Of a stretch of DNA of 64,000 bases, positions 9,026 through 17,211 are shown piece after piece (position 1 is the first letter of the stretch; every line of letters starts with the position of its first letter). Below the pieces are notes generated by a model that worked only from the letters and a program-made list of their open reading frames with translations, did not search any database and was not told the DNA's origin. Origin of the DNA: Pseudoalteromonas shioyasakiensis. GTDB taxonomy: Bacteria; Pseudomonadota; Gammaproteobacteria; Enterobacterales; Alteromonadaceae. The stretch is taken from the NCBI RefSeq assembly GCF_024518675.1, contig NZ_JANIGL010000003.1:558001-622000 (forward strand), given 5' to 3'. The position numbers were made by a program, and so were the translations under genes.

Positions 9026-9626
9026 CTAGTAGTTTTTTAACCTTACTTGCAAGCTTTTGATGTGCACACGGATGAAAATGAATTCCTTCCTTGGCACAGG
9101 GTTCAATCAGTGGATAACAATCTATAAACTCACATAACTGATGTTGAGCAACTCCAGCATAATAAGTTATCAGTAATTGAGCCTTCTTTTCAACTCCTTT
9201 ATAGATAGTTTGATATTGGCCAACTGCAAATACTTTTGTTGGGCTTAATATCACAATTTTGGGGCGAGTATTGTTTGATCCGTAAAAACACGCGATCTCT
9301 AGTAATAACTTATCTAAGCCATCCGCGATCTGCTTAGCTGTTAACTCAAAACGAGCCTTTAAATCATTGGTGCCAAGTTGAATAATTATGATATCAAGCT
9401 GATACGCCTCAAGATAAGGTTTTAGATATTTAAGCCCTGATTTATCGCCGCTAAATGGCGGGTTATTCACTAAGGTGCGATTAGGCTGCCCAGCTTCAAT
9501 AACAAGGTGTTCTGAGCCCAACAGCTCTGCCAATATGCCCGGCCAGCGTTCATGCGCAGGCAACCGCTTGCCATCAACCGGCGAAATACCATAAGTGTTA
9601 GAGTCGCCAAAACAAAGAATATTCAT
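9018..9626 (-). CDS. SGNH/GDSL-type hydrolase (lipase/esterase-like)
   Basis: This 202-residue cytoplasmic esterase-type hydrolase has block I FGDSNTYG (catalytic serine in GDS, residue about 8), block III LGTNDLK and block V with the catalytic aspartate-x-x-histidine position represented by EGIHFHP near the C-terminus. It has no signal peptide and resembles arylesterase-like SGNH enzymes. Its ATG overlaps the stop of the DsrE-like gene by one base (TAATG), so the pair forms an operon. The substrate is unknown. It is convergent with, and overlaps, the ankyrin gene. Confidence 0.82.
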   Translation of the reverse strand: MNILCFGDSNTYGISPVDGKRLPAHERWPGILAELLGSEHLVIEAGQPNRTLVNNPPFSGDKSGLKYLKPYLEAYQLDIIIIQLGTNDLKARFELTAKQIADGLDKLLLEIACFYGSNNTRPKIVILSPTKVFAVGQYQTIYKGVEKKAQLLITYYAGVAQHQLCEFIDCYPLIEPCAKEGIHFHPCAHQKLASKVKKLLAI

Positions 9627-10150
9627 TAAAACGGGTTCAGTGTATAGCCTTGTTGTTGTAACTGAGCGTGAGCGGTCATTGCTGAAAGCGCCATTTTCAC
9701 TCCAGGAATGAGTTGCTCAGGGGCTACTTTCATATGTGTTGCCGACTGCCCACATACATACACTTGCGTGTTATTAGCAAGTAGCTGTTTGATCAAAGAT
9801 TGGGTTTTGTTATCTTTGTCAAAACGGGCTTTGTAAAAGCTGTTTTCAAGCACATCAACACTCGCGCCACCATGTACCACTAATGCCAGCTGAATGTTTT
9901 CTGGCTTTACGCCATGAGCTACATGCATATTAATAAAACGAGCGAGCGAGTTAATATGATTATTCTGCGCGCCTTTTTCAGCGCCATCGCCTACATCAAA
10001 GGCTATTTTAAACTGTGCTTGGCTCAAATCTGACACATAAGCTGGCACGTTATAAAAATAACCATAGTCTTTGATTACAGGAGCTGGCTCGTCTGCCAAA
10101 CAAGTTAGGCTAGTTAATAGTAGGCTAAAGCCAGTAAGTAACATTTTCAT
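9626..10150 (-). CDS. Secreted DsrE-family protein
   Basis: The 174 residues start with a signal peptide (residues 1-19, ending CLA). A DsrE/DsrF-like fold follows, with LALVVHGGA near the middle and a conserved VYVCGQS containing the single cysteine typical of small periplasmic DsrE proteins. The family handles sulfur as persulfide carriers in some members, but periplasmic ones are not characterised. It is co-transcribed with the GDSL hydrolase. Confidence 0.75.
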   Translation of the reverse strand: MKMLLTGFSLLLTSLTCLADEPAPVIKDYGYFYNVPAYVSDLSQAQFKIAFDVGDGAEKGAQNNHINSLARFINMHVAHGVKPENIQLALVVHGGASVDVLENSFYKARFDKDNKTQSLIKQLLANNTQVYVCGQSATHMKVAPEQLIPGVKMALSAMTAHAQLQQQGYTLNPF

Positions 10151-10202
10151 AAATCACCCTTTTTACTTTTTGTTTAGCCTACCCTATCGCTATTTCGCGC
10201 AA

Positions 10203-10667
10203 TTAACTAGCCTGAACATGCGAATGCGCTTTAAAAGTCATCCCTAAATAATTAAATGTATGTTTAAACATATCCAAAAATGCATCCGGCGCAGAGGGAG
10301 ATGCAGCATTAGACAACAGTGAAAACTGTTTTTGTCGTAAGGTTCTTAGCTTAGGTTTTAGCGTTTCATCATCCATATAATCGGTAATTCTATCCATAAA
10401 CGCTTTCATTTGTGGGGTGGTGTTATACCAATAAATAGGTGACGCTATAACCCAATGCTCAAAGCTCAGTAGCTGTTCAAATAGAGTGTAAAAATCATCT
10501 TCAGGGTAGTTTTTGTCATAGCGATAAGGCGAGATAACAAAGTCATCAATACAAAAACCTTGCCCGCCTTCCTTAGCGATATAATTGTTGACTTGTGTAC
10601 TCGTGTTACCTGATTTACGCGCACTTGAATAAATTACGGCTGTGTTATTCGTTGATTTCTCTTGCAT
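10203..10667 (-). CDS. Flavodoxin-fold NAD(P)H-dependent FMN reductase/quinone reductase
   Basis: This 154-residue flavoprotein has the phosphate-binding loop at the N-terminus (YSSARKSGNT) and the flavin-contact segment ASPIYWYNTTPQMKAFMDR, both typical of the NADPH-dependent FMN reductase/flavodoxin_2 families. The ATG at 10667 is used because AGGAG lies eight bases upstream; a GTG three codons earlier would overlap that site. It is divergent from soxR, and a SoxR box with 19-bp promoter spacing faces it, so it is probably induced by redox-cycling compounds. Confidence 0.82.
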   Translation of the reverse strand: MQEKSTNNTAVIYSSARKSGNTSTQVNNYIAKEGGQGFCIDDFVISPYRYDKNYPEDDFYTLFEQLLSFEHWVIASPIYWYNTTPQMKAFMDRITDYMDDETLKPKLRTLRQKQFSLLSNAASPSAPDAFLDMFKHTFNYLGMTFKAHSHVQAS

Positions 10668-10698
10668 TTGTATCACTCCTTTTTTTATGATGGAGCAA

Positions 10699-10729
10699 AG
10701 CTTAAAACCTCAAGTTAAGTTAAGGTCAA
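10699..10729 (-). promoter_or_regulatory. SoxR-controlled promoter with SoxR box
   Basis: On the minus strand TTGACC (-35, 10724-10729) and TAAGCT (-10, 10699-10704) are separated by 19 bp, the over-long spacing typical of MerR-family activated promoters. The spacer holds CCTCAAGTTAAGTTAAGG (10708-10725, plus strand), 16 of 18 matches to the classical SoxR box CCTCAAGTTAACTTGAGG. It points at the flavodoxin-like reductase. Confidence 0.85.
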
Positions 10730-10769
10730 TAAGTAATAACTATATTTTTGTAAAAAAGGAAGCATACCG

Positions 10770-11231
10770 ATGACCGTACAACAAAAAAAGCTCACTGAAG
10801 CTAACTTAACTGTGGGCTATGTTGCCAAACGTAGCGGTGTAAAAGTATCAACGCTACACTTTTACGAAACCAAAGGACTGATACGCAGCTGGCGTAACAA
10901 CGGCAATCAACGCCGCTATAAACCAGATGTTCTGCGCCGCATTGCTGTTATAAAAGCAGCTCAAGCCATGGGGATAACACTGGAAGAAGTAAAACAGACG
11001 CTTGCCACTTTACCCGACGAACGCACGCCTACCAAAAAAGACTGGTCAGCACTGTCTAAGCAATGGCAAACGCAACTTGATCAACGCATTGCATTTATGC
11101 AGCGCTTACGTGAACGGGTTGATGGCTGTATCGGTTGCGGCTGTTTATCAATGGATAAGTGCCCCATTTATAATAAAGACGATTACTTAGGTGAAGATCA
11201 AAGTGGTGCGGTGTTATTAAATAACAGCTAA
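10770..11231 (+). CDS. soxR: Redox-sensitive transcriptional activator SoxR
   Basis: This 153-residue MerR-family regulator has an N-terminal winged helix (residues 14-55, VGYVAKRSGVKVSTLHFYE), a dimerisation helix and the [2Fe-2S] cluster motif C120-x2-C123-x-C125-x5-C131 (CIGCGCLSMDKC). Oxidation of the cluster by redox-cycling compounds activates target promoters. There is no soxS here; the adjacent divergent reductase gene with a SoxR box is the likely direct target, as in many non-enteric bacteria. Confidence 0.95.
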   Translation: MTVQQKKLTEANLTVGYVAKRSGVKVSTLHFYETKGLIRSWRNNGNQRRYKPDVLRRIAVIKAAQAMGITLEEVKQTLATLPDERTPTKKDWSALSKQWQTQLDQRIAFMQRLRERVDGCIGCGCLSMDKCPIYNKDDYLGEDQSGAVLLNNS

Positions 11232-11248
11232 AGATGTAAATGAGTGAC

Positions 11249-11761
11249 TTAAAGCTGACAGGTTGTGTAAATAGTAAAGGTATGGCTTTTATCTTCTGCT
11301 ATCGGTATATCGTATGTTTGCGGCTCTTTAGCAATATCACAGATAAGATTGCCTAATAGCTTAACCAACGTTTTGCTATTTGGAAACAATGAAATAATGG
11401 CATACCAGACAACTATTCCTTCCGCTGTCCCATTATCAATATAAACATGCTGATGCACAGATGTGTTATCAAACATATTGTTAGGCTTAGCCGTTCTAAT
11501 CACCTTTTCTGGAAATGAAAAGCGACCATCACTATCAGTAACAGACTTATCAATATATTCTTTACCATATGTAAGTGACCTCACTACCTCCAGCCCAGCT
11601 TGAGGTTTGCCATCACTTAATAAAACACCTTTAATTGGCGCTGATAATACATAATCCTGCTTTTTTAAAAAACCAAACATATCCGCCCTAACGTGAAGCG
11701 ATAAAAATATAAATGCCAACATAGTGACAATGATTACTGTTAAATAATTTTTGCTTAACAA
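11249..11761 (-). CDS. Secreted protein with carboxypeptidase-regulatory-like (Ig-like) fold
   Basis: The 170 residues have a signal peptide or anchor at residues 1-26 (ending LHVRA). Next comes a segment reading GVLLSDGKPQAGLEVVRS and VTDSDGRFSFPE, the pattern of carboxypeptidase-regulatory-like beta-sandwich domains (similar to DUF6795 proteins). No catalytic residues are evident. Function is unknown; it faces soxR convergently with no obvious link. Confidence 0.6.
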   Translation of the reverse strand: MLSKNYLTVIIVTMLAFIFLSLHVRADMFGFLKKQDYVLSAPIKGVLLSDGKPQAGLEVVRSLTYGKEYIDKSVTDSDGRFSFPEKVIRTAKPNNMFDNTSVHQHVYIDNGTAEGIVVWYAIISLFPNSKTLVKLLGNLICDIAKEPQTYDIPIAEDKSHTFTIYTTCQL

Positions 11762-11966
11762 GTAAAATCCTCATATGAAAATAAATAGCCGCGATGCTCG
11801 AAATAAGTATCGTAAATGCTAAATTCCATCATACAGTTATAACTTACTGAGAATAGAAGTTTGTATTGTTTGTAACTAAAAAACAACCAATATGCTATTG
11901 TTTAAATCGATAAATTAAAGTAGCCTATCGCGCTAAAATGGAAGCTAAAATAAAAGGAAATTAGTA

Positions 11967-12593
11967 TTGGATCCCTCTAATCAACCCACCACACCGGTAA
12001 ATAAACCTAAACTAACACAAGCTTTAAAAACTGTAGATAACAAAGAGCTTAAAAGTACCGGCTTCTGGCTCAATCAAGTATTTTTAGTACTTTCGACTGT
12101 TTTCGGTGTATATTTAGCCGCACAAAGTGGTTTAGAGCAAGCACTAAAGTTTGATACGTTTAGTAAGATGGAAGATAACTATTATCTACGCACATCTCTT
12201 TTTGAAGAAGTGAAAGATAATGCTCACAATGTAAGTGAATACGCAAAACTGTTAGCCAAAAGCCCAGCGACGTCTGAGATGCAGTACCATAAGCCCACTT
12301 TAGAAAAGTACATTTGGCAAACGATGCAATATTCGCCAACAACGCTTGAAACGCCAAGTATCTTTTTAACTCAAATCAGACGCTTTTATAGCCGTGCAGA
12401 GTTTGTAATTAACGCTGCTTTAAAACGTCAAATGTCTGCAAAGCAAGCATCTATCGAGCTGAAAAAACTAACAGATATTATCGAGCAGCAAACCCTGCCT
12501 CAGTTGCAAGCCAGTGCGACTCAATTACAACAAGAATTAAAACAAAACGATATTATTATCGGTTCACTTAAGGACTTTAATAATGCCAACTAA
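11967..12593 (+). CDS. Single-pass membrane protein of unknown function upstream of rhomboid
   Basis: The 208 residues start at a TTG (11967) with AAAAGGAAA upstream. One transmembrane helix lies at about residues 33-52, followed by a helical region that is probably coiled coil at the C-terminus (residues 150-195, rich in Q, L and E). I do not recognise the family. Its 3' end overlaps the rhomboid protease ATG by 11 bases, so the two are translationally coupled and may work together, for example as substrate or adaptor. That is inference. Confidence 0.65.
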   Translation: MDPSNQPTTPVNKPKLTQALKTVDNKELKSTGFWLNQVFLVLSTVFGVYLAAQSGLEQALKFDTFSKMEDNYYLRTSLFEEVKDNAHNVSEYAKLLAKSPATSEMQYHKPTLEKYIWQTMQYSPTTLETPSIFLTQIRRFYSRAEFVINAALKRQMSAKQASIELKKLTDIIEQQTLPQLQASATQLQQELKQNDIIIGSLKDFNNAN

Positions 12594-13668
12594 AATTTGC
12601 CCACATTGCAAAGACAGTGCACTGGATATAACCCATTACCAAGGTGAAGAGATTGATATTTGCCGCGAGTGTGGTGGCTTATGGTTTGAAAAAAACGAAG
12701 TTAACCGCATGATCGCCGAGATCAATGAAGGGCCTATAGGTGAAAAATACGAAACCCATTTTGGTGAATCACTGGGTATTTCACAGCTAGATTGCCCTGA
12801 TTGTCATAAAAACCTTGAGCGCTTTCATTTACTCGAAGATTTTCATACAGAAATTGATGTGTGTCGCCATTGTGATGGTAGCTGGATTGAAAAAGACCAA
12901 TTGGAGAGTGTTGAAAATAGCCCTGAGTTAAAAGCGAGCCTGAGTGAATTAAACCAAAAAGTGAATTGGAAGACATATTTGTTTCAGTTTTTAACGCAAA
13001 TGCCCGTTGAATATAACTTGAAGCCCAAGCAAACTCCTTGGGTAACGCGTGGCCTAATTGCCGTTAATGCGATAATTTTTGCATTGTATTTTTTCAATAG
13101 CGACACCTTCATGGCAACGCTTGAATTATTTGCCATGAACCCGAGTAAAATATCTCAAGGTGAGCACCTATGGACGGTGATAACTTGCGTCTTTTTGCAT
13201 GGCTCAATAATGCATTTAGTCGGTAATATGTATTTTTTATATATCATTGGCGATAACCTAGAAGATGTACTGGGTCATAAAAAGTTTTTTATCTGGTATA
13301 TGATTTGCGGTTTGGCAGCATCCTTTGCCAGCTTTATAGTTCACCCGAATTCAACAATACCAAGCGTTGGTGCAAGCGGTGCAATAGCAGGGCTATTTGG
13401 CATGTATTTAATGTGGTTTAGGCATGCCAGCTTAACCTTTATGATCATTATTTATCAGAAAAAACTCTCTGCCGTTTGGTTTTTCGTTATTTGGCTCGGC
13501 ATTAATATATTTGGCATGCTATCTGCGCCTGATGGAGTTGATTATGGTGCGCACATTGGCGGCTTTATTGCAGGCTTACTAATTGGCTATTTACTAAAAG
13601 CCAAAGTAACCCAAGCTAACCCAATTATTCGCTTATTAAATCAACCACAAGCCCAACTGAAGCGTTAA
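12583..13668 (+). CDS. Rhomboid-family intramembrane serine protease with two N-terminal zinc-ribbon domains
   Basis: The 361 residues show two zf-TFIIB-type zinc ribbons with cysteine pairs C6/C9-C27/C30 and C71/C74-C94/C97. A rhomboid membrane domain from about residue 155 follows. The catalytic dyad is visible as S265 in GASGAIAG and H324 in GAHIGG, with the conserved HG-x3-H-x3-N of helix 2 (H206, H211, N215). Most bacterial rhomboids lack the double zinc ribbon, which probably faces the cytoplasm and may bind substrate or partners. It is coupled to the preceding membrane protein gene. Confidence 0.88.
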   Translation: MPTKICPHCKDSALDITHYQGEEIDICRECGGLWFEKNEVNRMIAEINEGPIGEKYETHFGESLGISQLDCPDCHKNLERFHLLEDFHTEIDVCRHCDGSWIEKDQLESVENSPELKASLSELNQKVNWKTYLFQFLTQMPVEYNLKPKQTPWVTRGLIAVNAIIFALYFFNSDTFMATLELFAMNPSKISQGEHLWTVITCVFLHGSIMHLVGNMYFLYIIGDNLEDVLGHKKFFIWYMICGLAASFASFIVHPNSTIPSVGASGAIAGLFGMYLMWFRHASLTFMIIIYQKKLSAVWFFVIWLGINIFGMLSAPDGVDYGAHIGGFIAGLLIGYLLKAKVTQANPIIRLLNQPQAQLKR

Positions 13669-13676
13669 TAATACCT

Positions 13677-14897
13677 TTAACAAACAGCCTTCGCCTTTGA
13701 AGGCTGTTGTATATACACTTCACGTATAATCGCCTCACATTGTGTTTGGTTCATAAAAACAGGCACAGGGTAATCTGGATGTGCTTCTTTTAATGCGGCT
13801 TCTGCTAGCTCTTTAATATCACCGCTTTGTATTTCTGGTAGACATTTAGGAATGTGTATCGTCGCTAATAGCTGCGCTATGGTTTTTAATAGTTGTTGTG
13901 CTTTCAGTTGGTCAGTTTGCTCAGGCTGAGTGAGTTTACAATAATCCGCTATATCAGCAAGCTTAGGGTAAATTGCTGGGCCATAAAAATTAAGCACCGG
14001 CATTAGCAAAACACTGTTAGCTAAACCATGCGCTGTGCCATAACGTGCACCAAACTGATGTGCAATGGCATGGACATAGCCTACCGATGCACGGGTAAAA
14101 GCTTGGCCTGCATAAAACGAAGCCAGTAACATGTTTTCTCTCGCCGCTAAGTCATCGCCACTTTCATATGCGACTGGTAGATTATTTAAAATAAGGTCAA
14201 TTGCTTGTAATGCTTTAGTGTCGCTAAAGTCTAATCCAATTTTGCCAATATAAGATTCTATTGCATGCGTTAGCGCATCAATGCCAGTTGCTGCAGTTAT
14301 AAAATCAGGGACTGACTGGGTAAGCTCTGCAATGAGTATTGCATCGCTGGGAACAAGCGCAAAATCTGTAGCGGCATATTTGGTTTGTGTTTTTGGATCA
14401 TTCACTACAGCGGCCACTGTGGTTTCAGAGCCTGTGCCTGCGGTGGTTGGAATAGCACATAAAGGCGGAAGCTTTGTTAAAACTTTAAATAACCCTTTTA
14501 ACTGTTGGGTTGATTTTTTAGCTTTAACTGAGCGAGCACCGATGAGTTTGGCGCAATCTAAAACAGAGCCACCACCAATAGCAAGGATCCCTGCACATTT
14601 TTGCGAATTATAAACCACTAACCCATTTTCCACATTGTCTATGCTTGGGTTAGGCGCAACATCGTTATATAGGTGCCATGTAATATTTTGCTCATCAAGT
14701 AGTATTAATGTCTGTTTCAACACGCCAAGCTCTAATAACGTGGTATCAGTTACCACCAGCAAGGGCTTATTTTTTTGCCATGTTTTTAACCACTGCGCTA
14801 AGCCATCATAACCCATGTACAAACGCGGATTAGGTATGCCAATCAATAAAACAATACATTTTAAAGCAAAGTGATAACAACGATAAAAAAAAGCCAT
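13677..14897 (-). CDS. Iron-containing alcohol dehydrogenase
   Basis: This 406-residue group III dehydrogenase has the NAD-binding GGGSVLDCAK motif (about residues 110-119), PTTAGTGSE, and the metal ligands spread over TGIDALTHAIES and VHAIAHQFGARYGTAHGLANS. The N-terminal 20 residues are hydrophobic and extend beyond the usual start, so translation may begin later. The substrate is not predictable; nearby genes are unrelated. Its 3' end contains a hairpin shared with the convergent rhomboid gene. Confidence 0.85.
   Translation of the reverse strand: MAFFYRCYHFALKCIVLLIGIPNPRLYMGYDGLAQWLKTWQKNKPLLVVTDTTLLELGVLKQTLILLDEQNITWHLYNDVAPNPSIDNVENGLVVYNSQKCAGILAIGGGSVLDCAKLIGARSVKAKKSTQQLKGLFKVLTKLPPLCAIPTTAGTGSETTVAAVVNDPKTQTKYAATDFALVPSDAILIAELTQSVPDFITAATGIDALTHAIESYIGKIGLDFSDTKALQAIDLILNNLPVAYESGDDLAARENMLLASFYAGQAFTRASVGYVHAIAHQFGARYGTAHGLANSVLLMPVLNFYGPAIYPKLADIADYCKLTQPEQTDQLKAQQLLKTIAQLLATIHIPKCLPEIQSGDIKELAEAALKEAHPDYPVPVFMNQTQCEAIIREVYIQQPSKAKAVC
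13683..13708. terminator. Hairpin between convergent genes, inside the dehydrogenase 3' end
   Basis: AACAGCCTTC and GAAGGCTGTT form a 10-bp stem with a 6-nt loop. It lies just after the rhomboid stop (13668) and within the last codons of the convergent dehydrogenase, so it may stop rhomboid transcripts. No long T run is present. Confidence 0.5.
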
Positions 14898-14941
14898 AAA
14901 GGTAATCTTATAAATTCGTAATTACCTAATATTGCACCTAA

Positions 14942-15304
14942 TTAACGATATTGCCAATAGTAAAGATAGCCAAGCATGCTGCTGTTGATAATGATCGTTA
15001 ACCATAAAATTGCAATAAAAGGTCGTTTTTTAGATTTATGCCTAAACCACTGCTGCGCTAATAATGCACCAGGCCAACCACATAACACAGCCAGAATATG
15101 CAAACTCCGCTCAGGAACTCTGACAGTTTGATTTACAGGGTCCATGGCTAAACGTTTATCCCATTTATAAACTAAAATGGTGATCGAACTCATAAACAGA
15201 TAGACACTTGAGAGCATCATCGGCCAGTATTCTAAAAATCCACCAATCGCTAAAACAGCTAAAAAACTGCTCGAAAACAGCAATAATACTTTTTTTATTA
15301 ACAA
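14942..15304 (-). CDS. DUF1294 family small membrane protein
   Basis: The 120 residues have two N-terminal and one C-terminal transmembrane helices. The conserved block VPERSLHILAVLCGWPGALLA followed by QWFRHKSKKRPF is diagnostic of DUF1294, which is often found fused to cold-shock domains or alone as here. Function is unknown. Confidence 0.85.
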   Translation of the reverse strand: MLIKKVLLLFSSSFLAVLAIGGFLEYWPMMLSSVYLFMSSITILVYKWDKRLAMDPVNQTVRVPERSLHILAVLCGWPGALLAQQWFRHKSKKRPFIAILWLTIIINSSMLGYLYYWQYR

Positions 15305-15348
15305 GCGTTAACCTATACTGAGACTATAAATAATAACAAGCTTTAATT

Positions 15349-15879
15349 ATGTCATATTTAAAAACCATTTTACTAACCCTTTGCTTAACAGCGACTAACT
15401 TAGCAATCGCCAATGATTCAGCTGATATAGCAAAAGAGCTTGCTGTATTTAAACCTTACCTAGGTACGTGGCAATCAGATTTTAAAGTAGAGCCAGGCAA
15501 GCCTGCTATGCAAGATATTAGCCGTTGGGAGCGTGCTTTAAATGGTAAAGCCATTCGTACCTCGCATTCTATTAATGAAGGGGTTTATGGTGGTGAATCG
15601 ATGATTTTTTGGGATAGTAAAGAGCAATCAATTGTTTTTTACTACTTCACGACTGCTGGTTTTTATACAAAAGGCACCATGAATGTCTTATCACCAACAA
15701 AATTTGTCGCCTACGAAACCGTTACAGGTTCAAAAGAGGGGATCACCAAGGTACGTTCAACCAGTGAATATAAAGATGATAAATTTATTGTACTGACTTC
15801 TTATTTAAAAAAAGGCGAATGGACCAAACCTGAAGAACGTGTATACAAGCGTAGCGAAAAGGAAGTGAGATTTAGATAA
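15349..15879 (+). CDS. Secreted protein of the DUF1579-like/lipocalin-like type
   Basis: The 176 residues have a signal peptide (1-21, ending NLAIA). The domain after it contains FKPYLGTWQSDFK near its start, then alternating beta strands (ISRWERALNGKAI, YGGESMIFWD), a pattern seen in DUF1579 and related beta-barrel proteins. No catalytic site can be named. A GC-rich hairpin follows its stop. Confidence 0.55.
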   Translation: MSYLKTILLTLCLTATNLAIANDSADIAKELAVFKPYLGTWQSDFKVEPGKPAMQDISRWERALNGKAIRTSHSINEGVYGGESMIFWDSKEQSIVFYYFTTAGFYTKGTMNVLSPTKFVAYETVTGSKEGITKVRSTSEYKDDKFIVLTSYLKKGEWTKPEERVYKRSEKEVRFR

Positions 15880-15893
15880 ACCAATAATGTATA

Positions 15894-15913
15894 GCGCGGG
15901 CTTGCACCCGCGC
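15894..15913. terminator. GC-rich hairpin between convergent genes
   Basis: GCGCGGG and CCCGCGC form a perfect 7-bp stem around the loop CTTGCA. It lies between the convergent stops at 15879 and 15922. There is no T run, so termination efficiency is uncertain. Confidence 0.5.
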
Positions 15914-15921
15914 AAGTATAC

Positions 15922-16464
15922 TTACTTAGCGAACTTTTTAAATGGTTCGTCAACCGGAGTATTTGCAAGATGGTTCGTGTAGTTACTCATCACTTTTTGC
16001 GATAAGCCTAATACAATTTCAAGCAGCTGTTGTTGCGCATAACCCGCAGCAAAAAACTTTTCAATTTGTTCATCGCTGATCACACCACGGTTTTGTGTCA
16101 TAGCAAGCGTTGTTTCGCGAAGCACTTCAAGCTTTTCATCTGCAAGTGGTGTTTTGTTCACCAATGCATCAACAATATCTTGATCCACTTTCATACTGGC
16201 TGCGATAGCGCTGTGTGCAGGAACACAATAATGACATTCGTGCTCAACATTGATTGTTTGCCATACTACTGTTAACTCCTCTGCATTAAACGAAGTATTT
16301 TGAAATAGCTCGTGAAGCACCTGATAGCCTTCAAGCAACGTTGGCGCTTGCGCCATTACCGCGTGTAAATTAGGTAGCATACCAAACGCCGCTACTGACT
16401 TTTCCATTAAAGGTTTTGCCGCTTCAGGGGCGTTCTCTTGTGTGTATAAAGTAAATTCAGCCAT
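15922..16464 (-). CDS. Carboxymuconolactone decarboxylase/AhpD-like protein
   Basis: This 180-residue all-helical protein carries the redox motif ECHYCVPAH, a CxxC with the downstream histidine, as in AhpD-type alkylhydroperoxidase proteins. It is divergent from a TetR regulator with a perfect operator-like palindrome between them. A role in peroxide or electrophile detoxification under that regulator is plausible; the true substrate is not known. Confidence 0.85.
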   Translation of the reverse strand: MAEFTLYTQENAPEAAKPLMEKSVAAFGMLPNLHAVMAQAPTLLEGYQVLHELFQNTSFNAEELTVVWQTINVEHECHYCVPAHSAIAASMKVDQDIVDALVNKTPLADEKLEVLRETTLAMTQNRGVISDEQIEKFFAAGYAQQQLLEIVLGLSQKVMSNYTNHLANTPVDEPFKKFAK

Positions 16465-16526
16465 TGTTTAACTCCAATTCATTAGTGTTTAAGTATGTTC
16501 AAGCTCATACTATTTGATTTTGAGCG

Positions 16527-16558
16527 ACCGTTCAAGTTAAAATTGAACAAGTGTTCAA
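16527..16558. promoter_or_regulatory. Probable TetR operator
   Basis: A perfect inverted repeat TTGAACAAGTGTTCAA (16543-16558, 7-bp arms, 2-bp centre) lies 16 bp before the regulator start. A related half-site (GACCGTTCAA, 16527-16536) sits on the side of the divergent AhpD-like gene. Confidence 0.6.
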
Positions 16559-16574
16559 ATAGAGTAGTAGTGCT

Positions 16575-17162
16575 ATGGTCAATAAAGTAAAATTCGAGCG
16601 TGATGAAGTAATACGCACAGCGGGTCAGTTATTCTGGCAAAAAGGCTTTAACGCCACATCGACGCGCGATTTACAAAATGCTATCAATATGCGACCAGGC
16701 AGTATTTACGCCGCATTTGGCTCTAAAGAAGGTCTCTATTGCGAAGCGATAAAAGACTATGCTCTATTTATGCAAAACCAGCTTTTATCTGCACTCAATG
16801 AACACGAAAGTATACTTGATGGTTTAACCGCTTTTGTGAAAAAGGTACTCATTGAAGATGCTGAATGTGCGCCAAGTATGTTGTGTATGTTAGTTAAAGC
16901 GAATAATGAGTTTACCGAAGATGAGCCAACACTAAAGTTATTAAGCAATGATCTTGCAAACCAATTTGAGGCATTTCTAACAACCCTATTTGAAAAGGCT
17001 CAACACACTAAAGAGCTTGGTACCAAATTAACCGCGGTTGAGTACGCTCGGTATTTTCAAATCCAATTTACTGGATTACGTAGCTACTTAAACAGACCAA
17101 ACACACAAGCATTAGCAGATGCGTTGATTGATCAGATGTTCCTCTCTATCAAACAGCTTTAA
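16575..17162 (+). CDS. TetR/AcrR family transcriptional regulator
   Basis: The 195 residues begin with a TetR DNA-binding domain (residues 8-55: AGQLFWQKGFNATSTRDL then GSIYAAFGSKEGLY). The C-terminal helical effector domain resembles regulators that control electrophile-reducing enzymes. It is divergent from the AhpD-like gene and probably represses it and itself through the palindrome between them. Confidence 0.88.
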   Translation: MVNKVKFERDEVIRTAGQLFWQKGFNATSTRDLQNAINMRPGSIYAAFGSKEGLYCEAIKDYALFMQNQLLSALNEHESILDGLTAFVKKVLIEDAECAPSMLCMLVKANNEFTEDEPTLKLLSNDLANQFEAFLTTLFEKAQHTKELGTKLTAVEYARYFQIQFTGLRSYLNRPNTQALADALIDQMFLSIKQL

Positions 17163-17178
17163 AGCCTAAACAGGGTTA

Positions 17179-17206
17179 ACATGGCAGTAATCACTTACTG
17201 CCATGT
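17179..17206. terminator. Bidirectional terminator hairpin
   Basis: ACATGGCAGTAA and TTACTGCCATGT form a perfect 12-bp stem with loop TCAC between the convergent stops at 17162 and 17212, followed on the plus strand by CACTTTTAA. Confidence 0.75.
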
Positions 17207-17211
17207 CACTT

